This document shows, in pieces, positions 62,551 through 64,000 of a stretch of 64,000 nt of DNA (position 1 is the first letter of the stretch; each line of letters begins with the position of its first letter). The DNA is from Salipaludibacillus sp. CUR1. Lineage in GTDB: Bacteria; Bacillota; Bacilli; Bacillales; Salisediminibacteriaceae. The notes beneath the pieces are model-generated. The model was not told the origin of the DNA. It did not search any database and was given only the letters and a program-made list of their open reading frames with translations. The DNA lies in the NCBI RefSeq assembly GCF_021028955.1, contig NZ_JAIWPE010000096.1:446879-510878 (forward strand), written 5' to 3'. The position numbers and the translations under genes were made by a program.

Positions 62551-63939
62551 TTGAAAGACCACCAGACTGATAAACGTCATAAATTAACCCTTTTTGCGCT
62601 GACTTGGCCGATCTTTATAGAAATTCTTCTACATATGCTGATGGGAAACGCAGACACGTTAATGCTTAGCCAGTACGACGATGATGCGGTAGCAGCGGTA
62701 GGTGTGTCAAACCAGATTATGAGCGTTATTATAGTGATGTTCGGGTTTGTCGCTACGGGAACTACTATACTGATTGCCCAAAACCTGGGGGCAAATAATA
62801 ATAAAAAAGCTTCTCATATTGCAGTTGTTTCCATATGTACAAATGTCATTTTCGGTTTCGGATTGAGTCTCGTATTATTTTTATTTGGACGGCAAATTCT
62901 GCTCGCTATGAACCTTCCGGAAGAATTAATGAGCACAGCTTTAATCTACTTACAAATCGTCGGCGGTTTTGCATTTGTGCAAGCATTACTAATGACCTTA
63001 TCGGCAATTGTTAAGAGCCATGGATTTACTAAAGATGCTATGTACGTCACTTTAGGAATGAATGTGGTCAATGTGATCGGGAATTACATATTAATTTTCG
63101 GGGCTTTTGGAGCCCCTTCAATGGGCGCTACCGGTGTTGCTTTAAGCACGGCTTTCAGCCGCGGTTTGGGTACAGTCATTCTCTTTATTGTATTATATAA
63201 AAGGGTAAAAGGAGATTTGCCATGGGCTTTTCTTGTTCGAAGATTTCCTAAAGAAGAGCTTCGTGATTTACTGAGAATAGGTATTCCGTCGGCAGGGGAG
63301 CACCTTTCATACAATACATCACAGATGGTCATCACCTATTTCGTGGCGACGATGGGCACTGCAGCATTAACAACACGTGTTTATGCTTTGAATATCATGA
63401 TGTTTGCTTTTCTTTTCTCTATTGCTATCGGGCAGGGGACTCAGATCCTTGTAGGTCATTTAATAGGTGAAAAAAGATATGAAGAAGCCTACAAACGTTG
63501 TTTAAGGAGCCTCTGGATCGGTATGAGCGTCTCTACTTTTACTGCTTTTACTTTTGCTGTATTCCGAGAACAGATTTTAAACATTTTTACTGATAATACA
63601 CAAATTATCCAACTCGGAAGTATTCTTTTAATCCTGACCGTTATATTGGAACCCGGCAGAGCTTTTAACCTTATTGTCATCAACTCCCTCAGAGCTGCAG
63701 GAGATGTTAAATTTCCTGTTTACATAGGGATATTGTCTATGTGGGGAGTGTCTGTAACCATTTCATACACCGCCGGTATCTGGCTTGGCTTAGGCCTTAT
63801 CGGTGTTTGGATTGCCCTTATAATGGATGAATGGTTAAGGGGTCTTCTCATGCTTCGCCGCTGGAAAACTCGAAAATGGGAAAAGATGTCTTTCGTTTCT
63901 GAAGATAAGGACAAAGAACATAAAACACAGCAAGGCTGA
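62551..63939 (+). CDS. MATE-family multidrug efflux transporter
   Basis: 462 residues and twelve membrane segments in two related halves: TWPIFIEILLHMLMGNADTLMLSQY and IGIPSAGEHLSYNTSQMVITYF start each bundle, as in NorM/MATE Na+- or H+-coupled drug exporters. TTG 62551 has AGGTG upstream; GTG 62542 would overlap it. Divergent from the AraC gene. The last 61 bases of the window hold nothing further. Confidence 0.9.
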   Translation: MKDHQTDKRHKLTLFALTWPIFIEILLHMLMGNADTLMLSQYDDDAVAAVGVSNQIMSVIIVMFGFVATGTTILIAQNLGANNNKKASHIAVVSICTNVIFGFGLSLVLFLFGRQILLAMNLPEELMSTALIYLQIVGGFAFVQALLMTLSAIVKSHGFTKDAMYVTLGMNVVNVIGNYILIFGAFGAPSMGATGVALSTAFSRGLGTVILFIVLYKRVKGDLPWAFLVRRFPKEELRDLLRIGIPSAGEHLSYNTSQMVITYFVATMGTAALTTRVYALNIMMFAFLFSIAIGQGTQILVGHLIGEKRYEEAYKRCLRSLWIGMSVSTFTAFTFAVFREQILNIFTDNTQIIQLGSILLILTVILEPGRAFNLIVINSLRAAGDVKFPVYIGILSMWGVSVTISYTAGIWLGLGLIGVWIALIMDEWLRGLLMLRRWKTRKWEKMSFVSEDKDKEHKTQQG

Positions 63940-64000
63940 TATTATATACGTTTAAATGTATAAATATAAATATATGAAAATTATTCATTCGTTTTATCAT

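Overview
The window reads as chromosome of a Bacillaceae bacterium, probably an alkaliphilic or halophilic facultative anaerobe. This is inferred from gene content, low G+C, GGAGG-type ribosome sites and gene order; I cannot name the species. The backbone matches the Bacillus subtilis yjz/yja/yjb neighbourhood from memory: mecA, a TerC gene, spx, yjbC, trpS, yjbA, yjaZ, fabF, fabH, med and yjzC occur in that order, with lineage-specific genes inserted between them. Most genes are on the minus strand.

Region 1 (1-14.8 kb): the 5' end of cardiolipin synthase, mecA, a TerC-type metal exporter, spx, an ATP-grasp protein, a tiny basic protein, a GNAT enzyme, a long intergenic repeat, a DUF4015 protein, an HD hydrolase, a cation exchanger behind a yybP-ykoY (Mn2+) riboswitch, a thioredoxin-like protein, a dicarboxylate-type symporter, trpS behind a T-box leader, yjbA and yjaZ.

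Region 2 (14.8-26.4 kb): a Bacillus-type Fnr with Fe-S ligands, a LiaFSR envelope-stress module without liaIH, fabH-fabF with a FapR-like operator, a med operon, yjzC, ywiC, an unrecognised divergent gene and a second Fnr paralogue.

Region 3 (26.4-40.4 kb): an anaerobic respiration island. Transcribed leftward are a NarI-like membrane protein, a NasC/NapA-type molybdopterin oxidoreductase, a four-cluster ferredoxin, a Tat-exported Rieske protein, a small membrane protein and two NarK-family nitrate/nitrite transporters. Next to it lie a third Crp/Fnr regulator, a molybdopterin operon (moeA-mobB-moaE-moaD) and respiratory-assembly genes (SCO, CtaG). Five FNR-type dyads (core GTGA-N6-TCAC, one half-site imperfect in some) each have a -10-like hexamer at the same distance, as expected for class II activation centred at -41.5. 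They lie before fnr1, ywiC, the divergent unknown gene, the respiratory operon and a non-coding stretch ending in a strong terminator, which is a candidate FNR-dependent small RNA. Together these suggest one anaerobic nitrate-respiration regulon.

Region 4 (40.4-54.3 kb): a HAD phosphatase, a GNAT enzyme, azlCD, a NifU-N protein, another copy of the long repeat, a TnpB-only IS200/IS605-type element with a divergent ribbon-helix-helix gene and 11-bp-spaced operator repeats, an SNF2 helicase with a YwqB-like partner lacking a visible SWIM domain, a BsuPI-type lipoprotein, a YitT protein, small membrane proteins, a rhodanese and an AI-2E-family permease.

Region 5 (54.3-64 kb): maltodextrin uptake (mdxE-mdxF-mdxG with a LacI-type regulator), then a chemoreceptor whose promoter carries a LacI/CcpA-type palindrome like those before mdxE, an AraC regulator and a MATE efflux pump. 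I saw no tRNA, rRNA, CRISPR array or prophage.
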